Positions 1 through 8,486 of a stretch of DNA of 64,000 bases are shown piece by piece. Source of the DNA: Taklimakanibacter deserti (GTDB taxonomy: Bacteria > Pseudomonadota > Alphaproteobacteria > Rhizobiales > Aestuariivirgaceae); contig QORU01000012.1 of assembly GCA_003574785.1 (NCBI GenBank), positions 1-64,000 of the forward strand, read 5' to 3'. Within the stretch, counting starts at the first letter, position 1; the number at the start of each line of letters is the position of its first letter. The notes beneath the pieces were generated by a model. The model was not told the DNA's origin. It did no database searches and worked only from the letters and a program-made list of their open reading frames with translations. The position numbers were made by a program, and so were the translations under genes.

Positions 1-70
1 CTCTGTGCACCTCCACCAAACAGAAGGAGTAAAATGTGGGAAAAAGTGACCTTGACAAAAAGCCCCATAC

Positions 71-201
71 AAGGTGGCCGAAGGCCGGATGAGGGCTCTT
101 TCGGCCAGCGCGCTCTTAGCTCGACAGTATTCCTTGTTGAGATAAAGAGCCCTCACCCGCTCTTTGGGCACCCTCTCCCATTGCTTCGCAACGGGAGAGG
201 G
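71..201. repeat. REP-like palindromic element pair
   Basis: Two facing copies of a short palindromic repeat fill most of the noncoding start of the window. The left copy (71-95) contains GGCCGAAGGCC followed by GGATGAGGG. The right copy (150-201) starts CCCTCACC and ends in a hairpin with arms CCCTCTCCC and GGGAGAGGG (171-201). The same element, with arms CCTTCTCCC and GGGAGAAGG, recurs as a facing pair near 48.7-48.9 kb. Bases 1-70 show no gene. Confidence 0.7.
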
Positions 202-225
202 GGAAAGTAGGAGAGGCCGGAGACA

Positions 226-942
226 CTACCGCCCCTTCTTCCACGTCTCGAAGTCGGCCAGGCTCTCGGCATTGGGCGGATAGAGCCCGAAGGTCGACCG
301 GCCGGCGAGGACGCGCTCGGTGACGAAATCCTCGAACCGCGTCTGCTCCAGGCCCTGGCGCGCGACGTCATCGGCGAGATGGCGCGGGATTACCACGACG
401 CCCTCGCGGTCGCCGACGATCACATCGCCCGGATAGACCGGCACGTCGCCGCAGGCGATGGGCACGTTGATGTCGACCGCGTGATGGCGGGTGAGATTGG
501 TCGGCGCCGAGCGCCCGCCGCAATAGACCGGATAGTCGAGCGCCTCGATGGTCGGCGAATCGCGCAAGCCGCCGTCGGTGACGACGCCGGCGGCGCCACG
601 CATCATGGTGCGCGTCACCAGGATGCTGCCGGCGCCCGCGGCACGGGTATCGCGCCGGCAGTCGATAACCAGCACATGGCCTGACGATATGGTCTCGACC
701 GCCTTGCGCTGCGGATGCTCGCGGTCCTCGAAGACGGCCGAGACGTCGATATCCTCGCGGGACGGGATGTAGCGCAGCGTAAAGGCCTGGCCGACCATGA
801 CCGGACCGCCGGTCGTCAGGCGGTGCACCTGCTGCATGAAGGTGTTGCGCAGGCCCCGCGCCATGAGCTGCGAGGTCAAGGTGGCGGTGCTGATGCGCAT
901 CAGCAGGTCGTGGGTCTCTGATGAAAGGGGCTCGATGCTCAT
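226..942 (-). CDS. RraA/HMG-aldolase-like family protein
   Basis: A 238-residue protein of the RraA/MenG-like fold, which includes the RNase E inhibitor RraA and the class II pyruvate aldolases acting on 4-hydroxy-4-methyl-2-oxoglutarate and related 2-keto acids. The family core is visible: a GVVTDGGLRD stretch (the Arg-Asp pair that binds metal and pyruvate in the aldolases) and a C-terminal YPGDVIVGDREGVVVIP block. It follows the PLP-enzyme gene on the same strand by about 40 bases, so the two are probably co-transcribed. Beside a sugar-acid or peptide-type importer and a lactonase, an aldolase or decarboxylase role in catabolism is more likely than RNA-decay control. That is inference; the substrate is not readable from sequence. 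Confidence 0.8.
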   Translation of the reverse strand: MSIEPLSSETHDLLMRISTATLTSQLMARGLRNTFMQQVHRLTTGGPVMVGQAFTLRYIPSREDIDVSAVFEDREHPQRKAVETISSGHVLVIDCRRDTRAAGAGSILVTRTMMRGAAGVVTDGGLRDSPTIEALDYPVYCGGRSAPTNLTRHHAVDINVPIACGDVPVYPGDVIVGDREGVVVIPRHLADDVARQGLEQTRFEDFVTERVLAGRSTFGLYPPNAESLADFETWKKGR

Positions 943-981
943 CGCGGAAAATCCTGTGCGGGTTGGCCGATAGCGGGATCG

Positions 982-2298
982 TCAGAAGAAGGTGCGAAGG
1001 GCCGAGACGACATTATATTCATCGTCGACGACGCAAATGACCTGCCATTTATCGAAGGTGGTGCAGGGATGCGAGATGCCGAAGGCCACCATGTCGCCGA
1101 CGGCGAGGGGGCTCGTCTCGGGGATCTGGAGATGGCAATGCTGGTCATTGAGCCCGGTCACGACATGGTCGGGACCGATGGGCTGAAGATCGGCGGCCGT
1201 CGCGCCGGCGTCCGGCCGCAGCCACTTCAACGGCGTCGGCATGGCCGAATCGAAGGAGATGTCGCGGCGTCCGACGGTGAGCAGCGCCTTGCCGGGCTCG
1301 GGGCGTGACTGCACATAGGCCCACACTTCGAGCGCGGCTGCGGGGCCCGCTCCCAGATCGTCCACCCAAGGGGTGCGCGCCCTGAGCTGCTCGAAGCTCT
1401 TCACATAGGAGAAGGAGTCGTGCGTGAGGTAGCAGCCGCAGCGGACGACCACCCGGAAAGGTCGCGTGATCTGGGCGGCGCTGAACTGCTTTGTCACCAT
1501 GTCATAGAAGACGGTGCCGCCGGCGGTGAGCAGGACCTCGCCCTCGCCGAACAGGCCTTCGCGGTCGCAGCCGACCGCGATGTCGATCAGGCTCTTGAGG
1601 AAGCCGTCGACCGCTTGCGTCGATTCCTCGAGTGCCGGCCGGCGCAGCAGGCCTTCATAGCCGCCGACGCCGCGCAGCGACAGATAGGGTGCTGCCGCCT
1701 TGATGGCGCGCGCCACCGTCATGGCGTCCGCCAGGCTGCGGCAGCCGGTGCGGCCGCCGGCGAAGCCGCCTTCGAGGATGACCTGCAGCGGCCGCTTGAG
1801 CCCGCTGTCACGCACGACCGCCGCCAATTGGCGCACCAGCGCCACGGAATCGACGAAGCAATAGAAATCGAAGGCGCTGTCGCGCTTGAGCTCATCGACG
1901 ATATACCGCTGCGACTGCCGGCCGACCGGCTGGTTGGCGAGGAGGAGGCGCCCGAAGCCATATTGGCGGGCGACCTGCACCTGCTCGACCGAGCCCAAGG
2001 TGATCGCCCAGGCGCCGTCCGCGACCTGGCGGGCGAAGAGCTGCGGGCTCATGGTCGTCTTGCCATGCGGCGCGATCAGGGCGCCCGTAGCCTCGAGGTA
2101 GCGCCGCATCCAGCCGCTATTGTGCTTGAGCGCGCTCTCGCGCATGACGGCGAGCGGCAAGGGCAGGTCCTGGCGCAGCACGTTCCATCCCTTGCCGCCG
2201 ATATCCTTGAGGGCGATGGGTGTCAGATGCCCCGGCATGCCTTTCACCGTGCGGTCGAGTGTCGAGGCCTCGATGCTGTTGAGATCGATCGTGGTCAT
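982..2298 (-). CDS. DSD1/D-threonine aldolase-like PLP enzyme
   Basis: A 438-residue enzyme with the alanine-racemase-like N-terminal barrel and the C-terminal domain of the D-serine dehydratase (DSD1)/D-threonine aldolase family. The PLP lysine is K80 in APHGKTTM. A Gly-rich GGFAGGRTGCR segment follows, and a C-terminal NDQHCHLQ motif is where this family holds its catalytic divalent metal with His and Cys. Family members deaminate or cleave D-beta-hydroxy amino acids, and some act on amino sugar acids such as D-glucosaminate. It is divergent from the ABC importer genes and probably co-transcribed with the RraA-like gene. The reaction class is well supported; the actual D-amino acid is unknown. 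Confidence 0.82.
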   Translation of the reverse strand: MTTIDLNSIEASTLDRTVKGMPGHLTPIALKDIGGKGWNVLRQDLPLPLAVMRESALKHNSGWMRRYLEATGALIAPHGKTTMSPQLFARQVADGAWAITLGSVEQVQVARQYGFGRLLLANQPVGRQSQRYIVDELKRDSAFDFYCFVDSVALVRQLAAVVRDSGLKRPLQVILEGGFAGGRTGCRSLADAMTVARAIKAAAPYLSLRGVGGYEGLLRRPALEESTQAVDGFLKSLIDIAVGCDREGLFGEGEVLLTAGGTVFYDMVTKQFSAAQITRPFRVVVRCGCYLTHDSFSYVKSFEQLRARTPWVDDLGAGPAAALEVWAYVQSRPEPGKALLTVGRRDISFDSAMPTPLKWLRPDAGATAADLQPIGPDHVVTGLNDQHCHLQIPETSPLAVGDMVAFGISHPCTTFDKWQVICVVDDEYNVVSALRTFF

Positions 2299-2465
2299 GG
2301 CGGTCGGGCCGTCCCCTCTGTGTTGCTTCCCTAACTTGTCTTACATCTCAATCCTTCGCGGATTCAACAGCTTTTCGGCCTTTTGCCGCGCGGAACGCGA
2401 AAAAGCAGGCAAACTGCCCATATTCCGGGCTGCCGCGGGCCGCCTGTCGCTTCATTAAAACCTGA

Positions 2466-2491
2466 CTGACAAGTTGATGAATTCTTGACAG
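2466..2491. promoter_or_regulatory. Candidate operator over a -35 element
   Basis: In the 261-base divergent gap between the PLP-enzyme gene and the ABC importer, CTGACAAG (2466-2473) faces CTTGACAG (2484-2491) across ten bases. This is an inverted repeat matching at seven of eight positions. The right arm contains a consensus TTGACA (2485-2490) oriented toward the importer. No convincing -10 lies at the ideal distance, the best being TGTAAG at 2505. The geometry suits a repressor that blocks RNA polymerase. No regulator gene is present in the window. Confidence 0.4.
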
Positions 2492-2559
2492 AGCGCTTCC
2501 GACATGTAAGCCTGATCGCTGCTCCGTCGAGCTCAAGACAATAATCAGGAGGACACCAG

Positions 2560-4548
2560 GTGAGGAATCTCGTGATGGCGCATGCCGCCGACCGCGGGTC
2601 GGACGCCGGCATGAAATCAAGGACAACAGCACCGATGGCCGCAGGCCTTCTTGCCGGCCTCGGTGCCCTTTGGCTTTCGACCACCGCGGCATCGGCCATG
2701 GACTACAAACAGGCGCCGATGCTGGAGGAGATGGTGAAGGCGGGCACGCTGCCGGCACTCGCCGAAAGGCTGCCGCAGTCGCCGCGCGTGATCACGCCCG
2801 TCGAGAAGGTCGGCAAATATGGCGGCACCTGGCGCTCGGGCATGGTCGGCGGCTCCGACCGCAACTGGCTCTTCCGCATCGCGGGCTACGAGCCGCTCCT
2901 TGCCTGGGACCGCGAATGGAGCGGCAAGGTGGTGCCCAATCTCGCCGAGGAGATCACCAACAGCGCCGATGCGAAGGAATACACCATCAAGCTCAGAGCC
3001 GGTCTCAAATGGTCCGACGGCAAGCCCTTCACCAGCGACGATATCGGCTTCTTTATCAATGACGTCGCCGGCAACAAGGAATTGCTGCCGAACGGCATCG
3101 ACTGGCTGATGAGCGGCGGCGAGCCGGGCAAGTTCGAGAAGATCGACGACACCACGTTCAAGATCGCCTTCAAGGAGCCTTACGGCGTCTTCCCGCAGAA
3201 GCTCGCCAGCGTCTATGGCGTGCAGATGACCATGATGGCCAAGCATTACTGCTCGCAATTCGAGCCGGCCTACAACAAGGACAAGCTCGACGGCCTGATG
3301 AAGGAAGCCGGTGTCGCGACCTGGACCGAGCTTTTCATCAAGAAATGCGCCGTTGACACCGAGGCCAATGAGCGCTGGCAGAATCCGGAGCGTCCCACCA
3401 TGGAGCCCTGGGTGATCAAGGACCCCTATATCGGCGGCGCCACCCTGGTCACGCTCAAGCGCAATCCCTATTATTTCAAGGTCGACACCGAGGGCAACCA
3501 GCTGCCCTATATCGATGACCTCTCGATCTCGGTGAATGCCGACAAGCAGACACTGGTGCTCAAGGTGGTCAATGGCGAGATCGACTACCAGGACCGCCAT
3601 GTCAACGCCAATGCCAACCGCGCCGTCTTCACCGACGCGGCGGAGAAGGCCCAGATCCATCTGGTCGACGGGCCCAATGCCGACATGAACACCACGATCA
3701 TCTCGTTCAACCTGACCCACAAAGACCCGGTGAAGCGCGAGATCTTCAACAACAAGGATTTCCGCATCGGCTTGAGCTATGCGATCGATCGCCAGGCGAT
3801 CATCGACGCGGCCTTCGTCGGGCAGGGTGAGCCCTGGCAGGCGGCGCCGCGCAAGGAATCGCCTTACTACAACGAGAAGCTTGCCAAGCAGTACACCGAG
3901 TTCGACGTCGCCAAGGCGAATGAGTATCTCGACAAGGCCTACCCCAAGAAGGACGGCGAAGGCTTCCGCCTGGGCCCCGACGGCAAGCGCATCAGCTTCA
4001 ACATCATGGTGATCCCGGCGCTCGGCGACTTCCTCGACTCGACCCAGCTCGCCGCCCAATACTGGCAGGCCGTCGGCGTCGACGCCAAGGTGCAGACCGT
4101 CGATCGCACGCTGTTCTACGACCGCAAGGACAACAACGACCAGGATGCGGCCGTGTTCCTGGGCAGCGGCGGCATGGGCGATGCCTTGTTCGAGCCGACC
4201 TTCTACTTCCCGTTCTGGAACGAGAGCCTGTTCGCGGTGCCGTGGGGCAACTGGTATGCCTCAGGCGGCAAGTCGGGCGAAGAGCCTCCGGCCGCGGCCA
4301 AGAAGCAGATGGAGCTCTATCGCGAGATCCTCAAGTCGGCCGATATCACGAAGCAGAACGAACTCATGCAGCAGCTGCTCAACATCGCGGCGGACGAGTT
4401 CTATGCCGTCGGCATCTCAACGCCCGGGCCTCTGTTCTCGGCGGTCAAGAACAACCTGCACAATGTCTATCCACGACCCTTCGCCTGGACCTATCCGAGC
4501 CCGGTGGCGAGCAACACGGAGCAGTATTTCTTCGATCCGCCGCGGTGA
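2560..4548 (+). CDS. ABC transporter substrate-binding protein, family 5
   Basis: A 662-residue periplasmic binding protein of the DppA/OppA/NikA (SBP family 5) type, somewhat long for the family. A hydrophobic export signal ending near ASA-M is followed by the typical NLAEEI and LKWSDGKPFTSDD regions and later RIGLSYAIDRQAI. The GTG start is chosen because a perfect AGGAGG (2547-2552) sits seven bases ahead of it. An internal ATG at 2611 would give a more compact signal peptide and remains possible. It heads the operon with two permeases, a fused ATPase and a lactonase. Family 5 proteins bind peptides, but also nickel, opines and sugar oligomers, so the ligand is open. Confidence 0.9.
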   Translation: MRNLVMAHAADRGSDAGMKSRTTAPMAAGLLAGLGALWLSTTAASAMDYKQAPMLEEMVKAGTLPALAERLPQSPRVITPVEKVGKYGGTWRSGMVGGSDRNWLFRIAGYEPLLAWDREWSGKVVPNLAEEITNSADAKEYTIKLRAGLKWSDGKPFTSDDIGFFINDVAGNKELLPNGIDWLMSGGEPGKFEKIDDTTFKIAFKEPYGVFPQKLASVYGVQMTMMAKHYCSQFEPAYNKDKLDGLMKEAGVATWTELFIKKCAVDTEANERWQNPERPTMEPWVIKDPYIGGATLVTLKRNPYYFKVDTEGNQLPYIDDLSISVNADKQTLVLKVVNGEIDYQDRHVNANANRAVFTDAAEKAQIHLVDGPNADMNTTIISFNLTHKDPVKREIFNNKDFRIGLSYAIDRQAIIDAAFVGQGEPWQAAPRKESPYYNEKLAKQYTEFDVAKANEYLDKAYPKKDGEGFRLGPDGKRISFNIMVIPALGDFLDSTQLAAQYWQAVGVDAKVQTVDRTLFYDRKDNNDQDAAVFLGSGGMGDALFEPTFYFPFWNESLFAVPWGNWYASGGKSGEEPPAAAKKQMELYREILKSADITKQNELMQQLLNIAADEFYAVGISTPGPLFSAVKNNLHNVYPRPFAWTYPSPVASNTEQYFFDPPR

Positions 4549-4560
4549 ATGCTGTTATAG

Positions 4561-4596
4561 AAGGCATCGGCCGGCCGTCGGGCCGGCCGATGCCTT
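4561..4596 (+). terminator. Strong intercistronic hairpin after the binding-protein gene
   Basis: A perfect 16-base-pair inverted repeat with a GTCG loop: AAGGCATCGGCCGGCC (4561-4576) pairs with GGCCGGCCGATGCCTT (4581-4596), followed only by the weak T-stretch GTTCCTC. It lies between the binding-protein gene and the first permease. Hairpins here commonly lower expression of membrane components or stabilise the upstream message. Partial termination or 3'-end protection are both possible. Confidence 0.7.
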
Positions 4597-4616
4597 GTTC
4601 CTCAAATTGATCGGTC

Positions 4617-5603
4617 ATGCTCGGTTTTATTTTCCGCCGCCTGCTCTGGATGATTCCATCGTTCTTCGCGGTGACGGTCGTTGCTTTCGTGATCATTCAG
4701 CTGCCGCCCGGCGATTTCGTCACCAGCTACGCGGCCGATCTCGCCACATCGGGCTCTCCTGCCGATTCGGCGACGCTCGATGCGCTGCGCGTGCGCTACG
4801 GGCTCGACCAGCCGATGGTCGTCCAGTACCTGACCTGGGTCGGGAATGCGCTGCGGGGCGATCTCGGCATGTCCTTCGAATACCGCTCCGCCGTGTCGGA
4901 CATCATCTGGGGCCGGCTGGGCATGACGACGCTGGTGGCCTTCTGCACCCTCGCCTTTGTCTGGCTCATCGCCTTTCCCGTCGGCATCTTCTCCGCCGTC
5001 AAGCAATACAGCATCGGCGACTACGTCGTCACTTTCCTGAGCTTCCTTGGCATGGCGACGCCGAGCTTCCTCCTGGCGCTGGTCGTCATGTATCTCTCGG
5101 TCGAGTTCCTCGGCTATTCGGTCGGCGGCCTGTTCTCGCCCGAGCAGGTGAACGCCCCCTGGAGCTCAGCCAAAGTGGTCGACCTGCTCCAGCACCTGTG
5201 GATCCCGGTCGTCGTCCTGGGTGTCGCCGGCATAGCGGCCCTGGTGCGCATCATGCGCGCCAATCTCCTGGACGAGCTCGGCAAGCCCTATGTCGAGACC
5301 GGTCGCGCCAAGGGTCTGCCGGAGACGACGCTGATCCTGCGCTATCCGACCCGCGTCGCGCTCAACCCTTTCATTTCGACGGTCGGCTGGGTGCTGCCGG
5401 TGCTGGTCTCGGGCGACGTCATCGTGTCGAGCGTTCTCAGCCTGCCGACATCGGGGCCGATCCTCATCCAGGCGCTGAAGACGCAAGACATGTATCTGGG
5501 CGGCGCCCTCATCATGTTCCAGTGCATCCTCGTCCTCATCGGCACGCTCTTGTCCGATATCCTCCTCGCCATCGTCGATCCGCGCATCCGCTATGACGAT
5601 TAG
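4617..5603 (+). CDS. ABC transporter permease, DppB type
   Basis: A 328-residue inner-membrane permease of the dipeptide/oligopeptide/nickel class. The N-terminal MLGFIFRRLLWMIPSFFAVT is the usual first membrane span with positively charged start. A YGLDQPMVVQYL loop and a GDLGMSF turn follow, and the EAA-type coupling segment is read around ETGRAKGLPETTLILRYPTRVALNPF. It starts 68 bases after the binding-protein gene, beyond the hairpin, and overlaps the next permease gene by 11 bases, so the two are translationally coupled. It forms the channel as a heterodimer with its neighbour. Confidence 0.93.
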   Translation: MLGFIFRRLLWMIPSFFAVTVVAFVIIQLPPGDFVTSYAADLATSGSPADSATLDALRVRYGLDQPMVVQYLTWVGNALRGDLGMSFEYRSAVSDIIWGRLGMTTLVAFCTLAFVWLIAFPVGIFSAVKQYSIGDYVVTFLSFLGMATPSFLLALVVMYLSVEFLGYSVGGLFSPEQVNAPWSSAKVVDLLQHLWIPVVVLGVAGIAALVRIMRANLLDELGKPYVETGRAKGLPETTLILRYPTRVALNPFISTVGWVLPVLVSGDVIVSSVLSLPTSGPILIQALKTQDMYLGGALIMFQCILVLIGTLLSDILLAIVDPRIRYDD

Positions 5604-6738
5604 CGCCGATCTCGACAGCCCGGCCGGCGGCAGTCCGGCGACCAGGCGCGATTCCGCCTCGCAATGGCGGCTGATGTGGTGGCAGTTCCGCCGCCACCGC
5701 CTCGCCGTGGTGTCGAGCTTCGTGCTGCTGTTCATCGCCTTCGTCGGTATCTTCTGCGAGTTCCTGGCGCCGCTCTCGCCCAACGCCTTCTCGCCGCGCT
5801 ACACCTACGCGCCGCCGCAAAGGCTGCATTTCTTCGACCGCGACGCGGATGGCGGGCTCATATGGCGGCCCTATGTGAACGGCTATAAGATCACCATCGA
5901 TCCTCAGGCGCTGCGGCGTGTCTTCACCATCGACGAGACGGTGAAATATCCGGTGGGCTTCTTCGTGAAGTCCGAGCCCTATCCGATGTGGGGCGGCCTG
6001 TTCACCCTCGAGACCAGGCTCATGGGCCCGGTCAAGAAGGGCGATCCGATGTTCCTGCTCGGCGCCGACCGCCTCGGGCGCGACATGCTGAGCCGCATCA
6101 TCTACGGCACGCGCATCTCCATGTCGATCGGCCTGGTCGGCGTGGCGCTGAGCCTCCTGCTCGGCATCATCCTGGGCGGCATCTCGGGCTACAAGGGCGG
6201 CATGGTCGACAATGTCATCCAGCGTGTCATCGAGTTCATCCTGTCCTTGCCGACGACGCCCTTGTGGCTGGGGCTCGCCGCCGCCATGCCGAACAACTGG
6301 CCGCCCTTGCGCATCTATTTCGCGATCACGCTCATCCTCTCGCTCATCGGCTGGACCAGTCTCGCCCGCGTGATCCGCGGTCGCTTCCTGTCGCTCCGCA
6401 CCGAGGATTTCGTCACCGCCGCGCGCCTCGATGGTGCCAGCGAACCGCGCATCGTCTTCCGCCACATGGCGCCCTCTTTCGTCAGCCACATCATCGCCGA
6501 GGTAAGCCTCGCCATTCCCGCCATGATCCTGGCCGAGACCGCCTTGAGCTTCCTGGGGTTGGGCCTGCAGCCTCCGATCGTGAGCTGGGGCGTGCTCCTG
6601 CAGGAGGCGCAGAATATCCGCTCGATCGTGACCGCACCCTGGCTCTTCGCGCCTGGCGTCGCGGTTGTGATCGCCGTTCTTTCGCTCAACTTCGTCGGCG
6701 ACGGCCTGCGCGACGCCGCCGATCCCTATCGCCAATGA
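5593..6738 (+). CDS. ABC transporter permease, DppC type
   Basis: A 381-residue partner permease. It has the N-terminal span with RRHRLAVVSSFVLLFIAF, a large periplasmic insert of roughly 120 residues before the LLGADRLGRDMLSRIIYGTR motif that is diagnostic of the DppC side, and the coupling loop near AARLDGASEPRIVFRHMAPS. The insert makes it longer than the usual 280-300 residues, a feature seen in family 5 systems for bulky ligands. It overlaps the ATPase gene by the four bases ATGA. Confidence 0.93.
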   Translation: MTISADLDSPAGGSPATRRDSASQWRLMWWQFRRHRLAVVSSFVLLFIAFVGIFCEFLAPLSPNAFSPRYTYAPPQRLHFFDRDADGGLIWRPYVNGYKITIDPQALRRVFTIDETVKYPVGFFVKSEPYPMWGGLFTLETRLMGPVKKGDPMFLLGADRLGRDMLSRIIYGTRISMSIGLVGVALSLLLGIILGGISGYKGGMVDNVIQRVIEFILSLPTTPLWLGLAAAMPNNWPPLRIYFAITLILSLIGWTSLARVIRGRFLSLRTEDFVTAARLDGASEPRIVFRHMAPSFVSHIIAEVSLAIPAMILAETALSFLGLGLQPPIVSWGVLLQEAQNIRSIVTAPWLFAPGVAVVIAVLSLNFVGDGLRDAADPYRQ

Positions 6739-8486
6739 CGTTCGACCCGCCGATAAAACACCCTGCAAGCGACCTGGTCGTCGAGGTCAAGGACCTGTCG
6801 ACCTGGTTCGATACCGGCCGGCAGGTCATCAAGGCCGTCGACAACATGAATCTCGCCTTGCGGCGCGGGCGCACCCATTGCATCGTGGGCGAAAGCGGCA
6901 GCGGCAAGAGCGTCACCGCGCGCTCGATCCTGAATATCGTCCCGAAGCCCGGGCGGATCGTGAAGGGCGAGGTGCTGTTGCATGGCGCCGGCACGGCCTC
7001 GACTACGATCGATCTCGCCAAGCTCCACCCGAAGGCGCGGCAGATCCGGGCGATCCGCGGGCGCGACATCAGCATGATCTTCCAGGAGCCGATGTCGAGC
7101 CTGAGCCCGGTCCACACCATCGGCCAGCAGATCATCGAGACGATCCGGTTGCACCGGCCGGTCGGGCGCAAGGAAGCGCGCGAGCGCGCCATAGAGATGC
7201 TGGCCCAGGTCAAGATCCCGCGTCCCGAGCGCAGCATCGACAGCTATCCTTTCGAATTCTCGGGCGGGATGCGGCAGCGGGCGATGATCGCGATGGCGCT
7301 CGTCTGCCAGCCCAAGCTCGTCATCGCCGACGAGCCGACGACGGCGCTCGACGTCACCACCCAGGCCGAGATCCTCGATCTGATGAAGAGCCTGCAGCAG
7401 CGCCACGGCATGGCCCTGATGTTCATCACCCATGACATGGGCGTGGTCGCCGAGATCGCCGATGATGTCACCGTCATGTATAACGGCGAGGTGGTCGAAC
7501 ACGGGCCGGTGAACGACATCTTCTTCGCCGCGCGCCATCCCTATACGCAGAAGCTGCTCGCCTCCGTCAGGGCGCTGGAGAGCCGCTCGCATCGCGCCGG
7601 TCCGGCGGCGAAATCCGGCAGCGGCGATGCCATCCTCGAAGTGTCCAACCTCTCCATGAGCTTCGCCGGCCGCCGTCGGATGTTCAGCCGCAAGGCGCCG
7701 GAAGCCCCGGTCAAGGCGCTGGACGATGTAAGCTTCACGCTCAAGCGCGGCGAGATCCTCGGCATCGTGGGCGAGAGCGGGTCCGGCAAGACCACGCTCG
7801 GCCGCTGCATCCTGCGCATCCTGGCACCAAGCTCCGGCGGCATCCTCTTCAAGGGCCGCGACACGGCGCCGGTCGACCTCGCCCCTCTGCCGCAGGCCAA
7901 GGTCAAGCCTTATTGGGGCAGGATGCGGATGATCTTCCAGGATCCGTTTTCCTCGCTCAATCCGCGCATGACCGTGTTCCAGGTGATCGCTGAACCGCTG
8001 CTCAATCACGGCGTCACCGAGAAGCGCGTGCTCGAGGATCAGGTCGCGGGCCTTCTCGAACGCGTCGGCCTCGCGAGCGATGCGATGTGGCGCTACCCGC
8101 ATGCCTTCAGCGGCGGTCAGCGCCAGCGCATCGGCATCGCCCGCACCATCGCGCTCAGACCTGAGCTCATCGTCGCCGATGAGGCGACCTCCGCCCTCGA
8201 TGTGTCGCTGCGCGCCCAGATGCTCGATCTCCTCCTAGGCCTCGCCCATGAGTTCGAGATGAGCCTCATCTTCATCGGCCATGACATCGGCGTGATCCGC
8301 TATATGTGCGACCGGGTGGCGGTCATGCATCGCGGCCGCATCGTCGAGATCGGCGAGACCGACACCGTCTGCGACAAACCGAGCCATCCCTATACGCGCT
8401 CGCTGATCTCGGCCATTCCCAAGCCCGATCCCCGGCTGCGCGGCAAGACCGAACGCATCCGCTATATGAGCGAGGTGGAGAGCTGA
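6735..8486 (+). CDS. ABC transporter ATP-binding protein, fused DppD-DppF
   Basis: A 583-residue protein with two complete ABC cassettes, so one polypeptide supplies both nucleotide-binding sites. Cassette 1 has GESGSGKS, FSGGMRQR and ADEPTTALD. Cassette 2, after a linker near residue 295, has GESGSGKT, FSGGQRQR and ADEATSALD. The ATG at 6735 overlaps the permease stop (ATGA), which fixes the start even though the frame stays open far upstream inside the permease gene. Both cassettes look catalytically intact. Its stop overlaps the start of the next gene (TGATG). Confidence 0.93.
   Translation: MTFDPPIKHPASDLVVEVKDLSTWFDTGRQVIKAVDNMNLALRRGRTHCIVGESGSGKSVTARSILNIVPKPGRIVKGEVLLHGAGTASTTIDLAKLHPKARQIRAIRGRDISMIFQEPMSSLSPVHTIGQQIIETIRLHRPVGRKEARERAIEMLAQVKIPRPERSIDSYPFEFSGGMRQRAMIAMALVCQPKLVIADEPTTALDVTTQAEILDLMKSLQQRHGMALMFITHDMGVVAEIADDVTVMYNGEVVEHGPVNDIFFAARHPYTQKLLASVRALESRSHRAGPAAKSGSGDAILEVSNLSMSFAGRRRMFSRKAPEAPVKALDDVSFTLKRGEILGIVGESGSGKTTLGRCILRILAPSSGGILFKGRDTAPVDLAPLPQAKVKPYWGRMRMIFQDPFSSLNPRMTVFQVIAEPLLNHGVTEKRVLEDQVAGLLERVGLASDAMWRYPHAFSGGQRQRIGIARTIALRPELIVADEATSALDVSLRAQMLDLLLGLAHEFEMSLIFIGHDIGVIRYMCDRVAVMHRGRIVEIGETDTVCDKPSHPYTRSLISAIPKPDPRLRGKTERIRYMSEVES

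Noticed and set aside
2617..4059. Long open frame antisense to the ABC binding-protein gene (about 480 codons)
   Set aside because: His/Val/Leu/Gly-rich composition typical of the opposite strand of a GC-rich gene; no family motif; the sense gene is certain.
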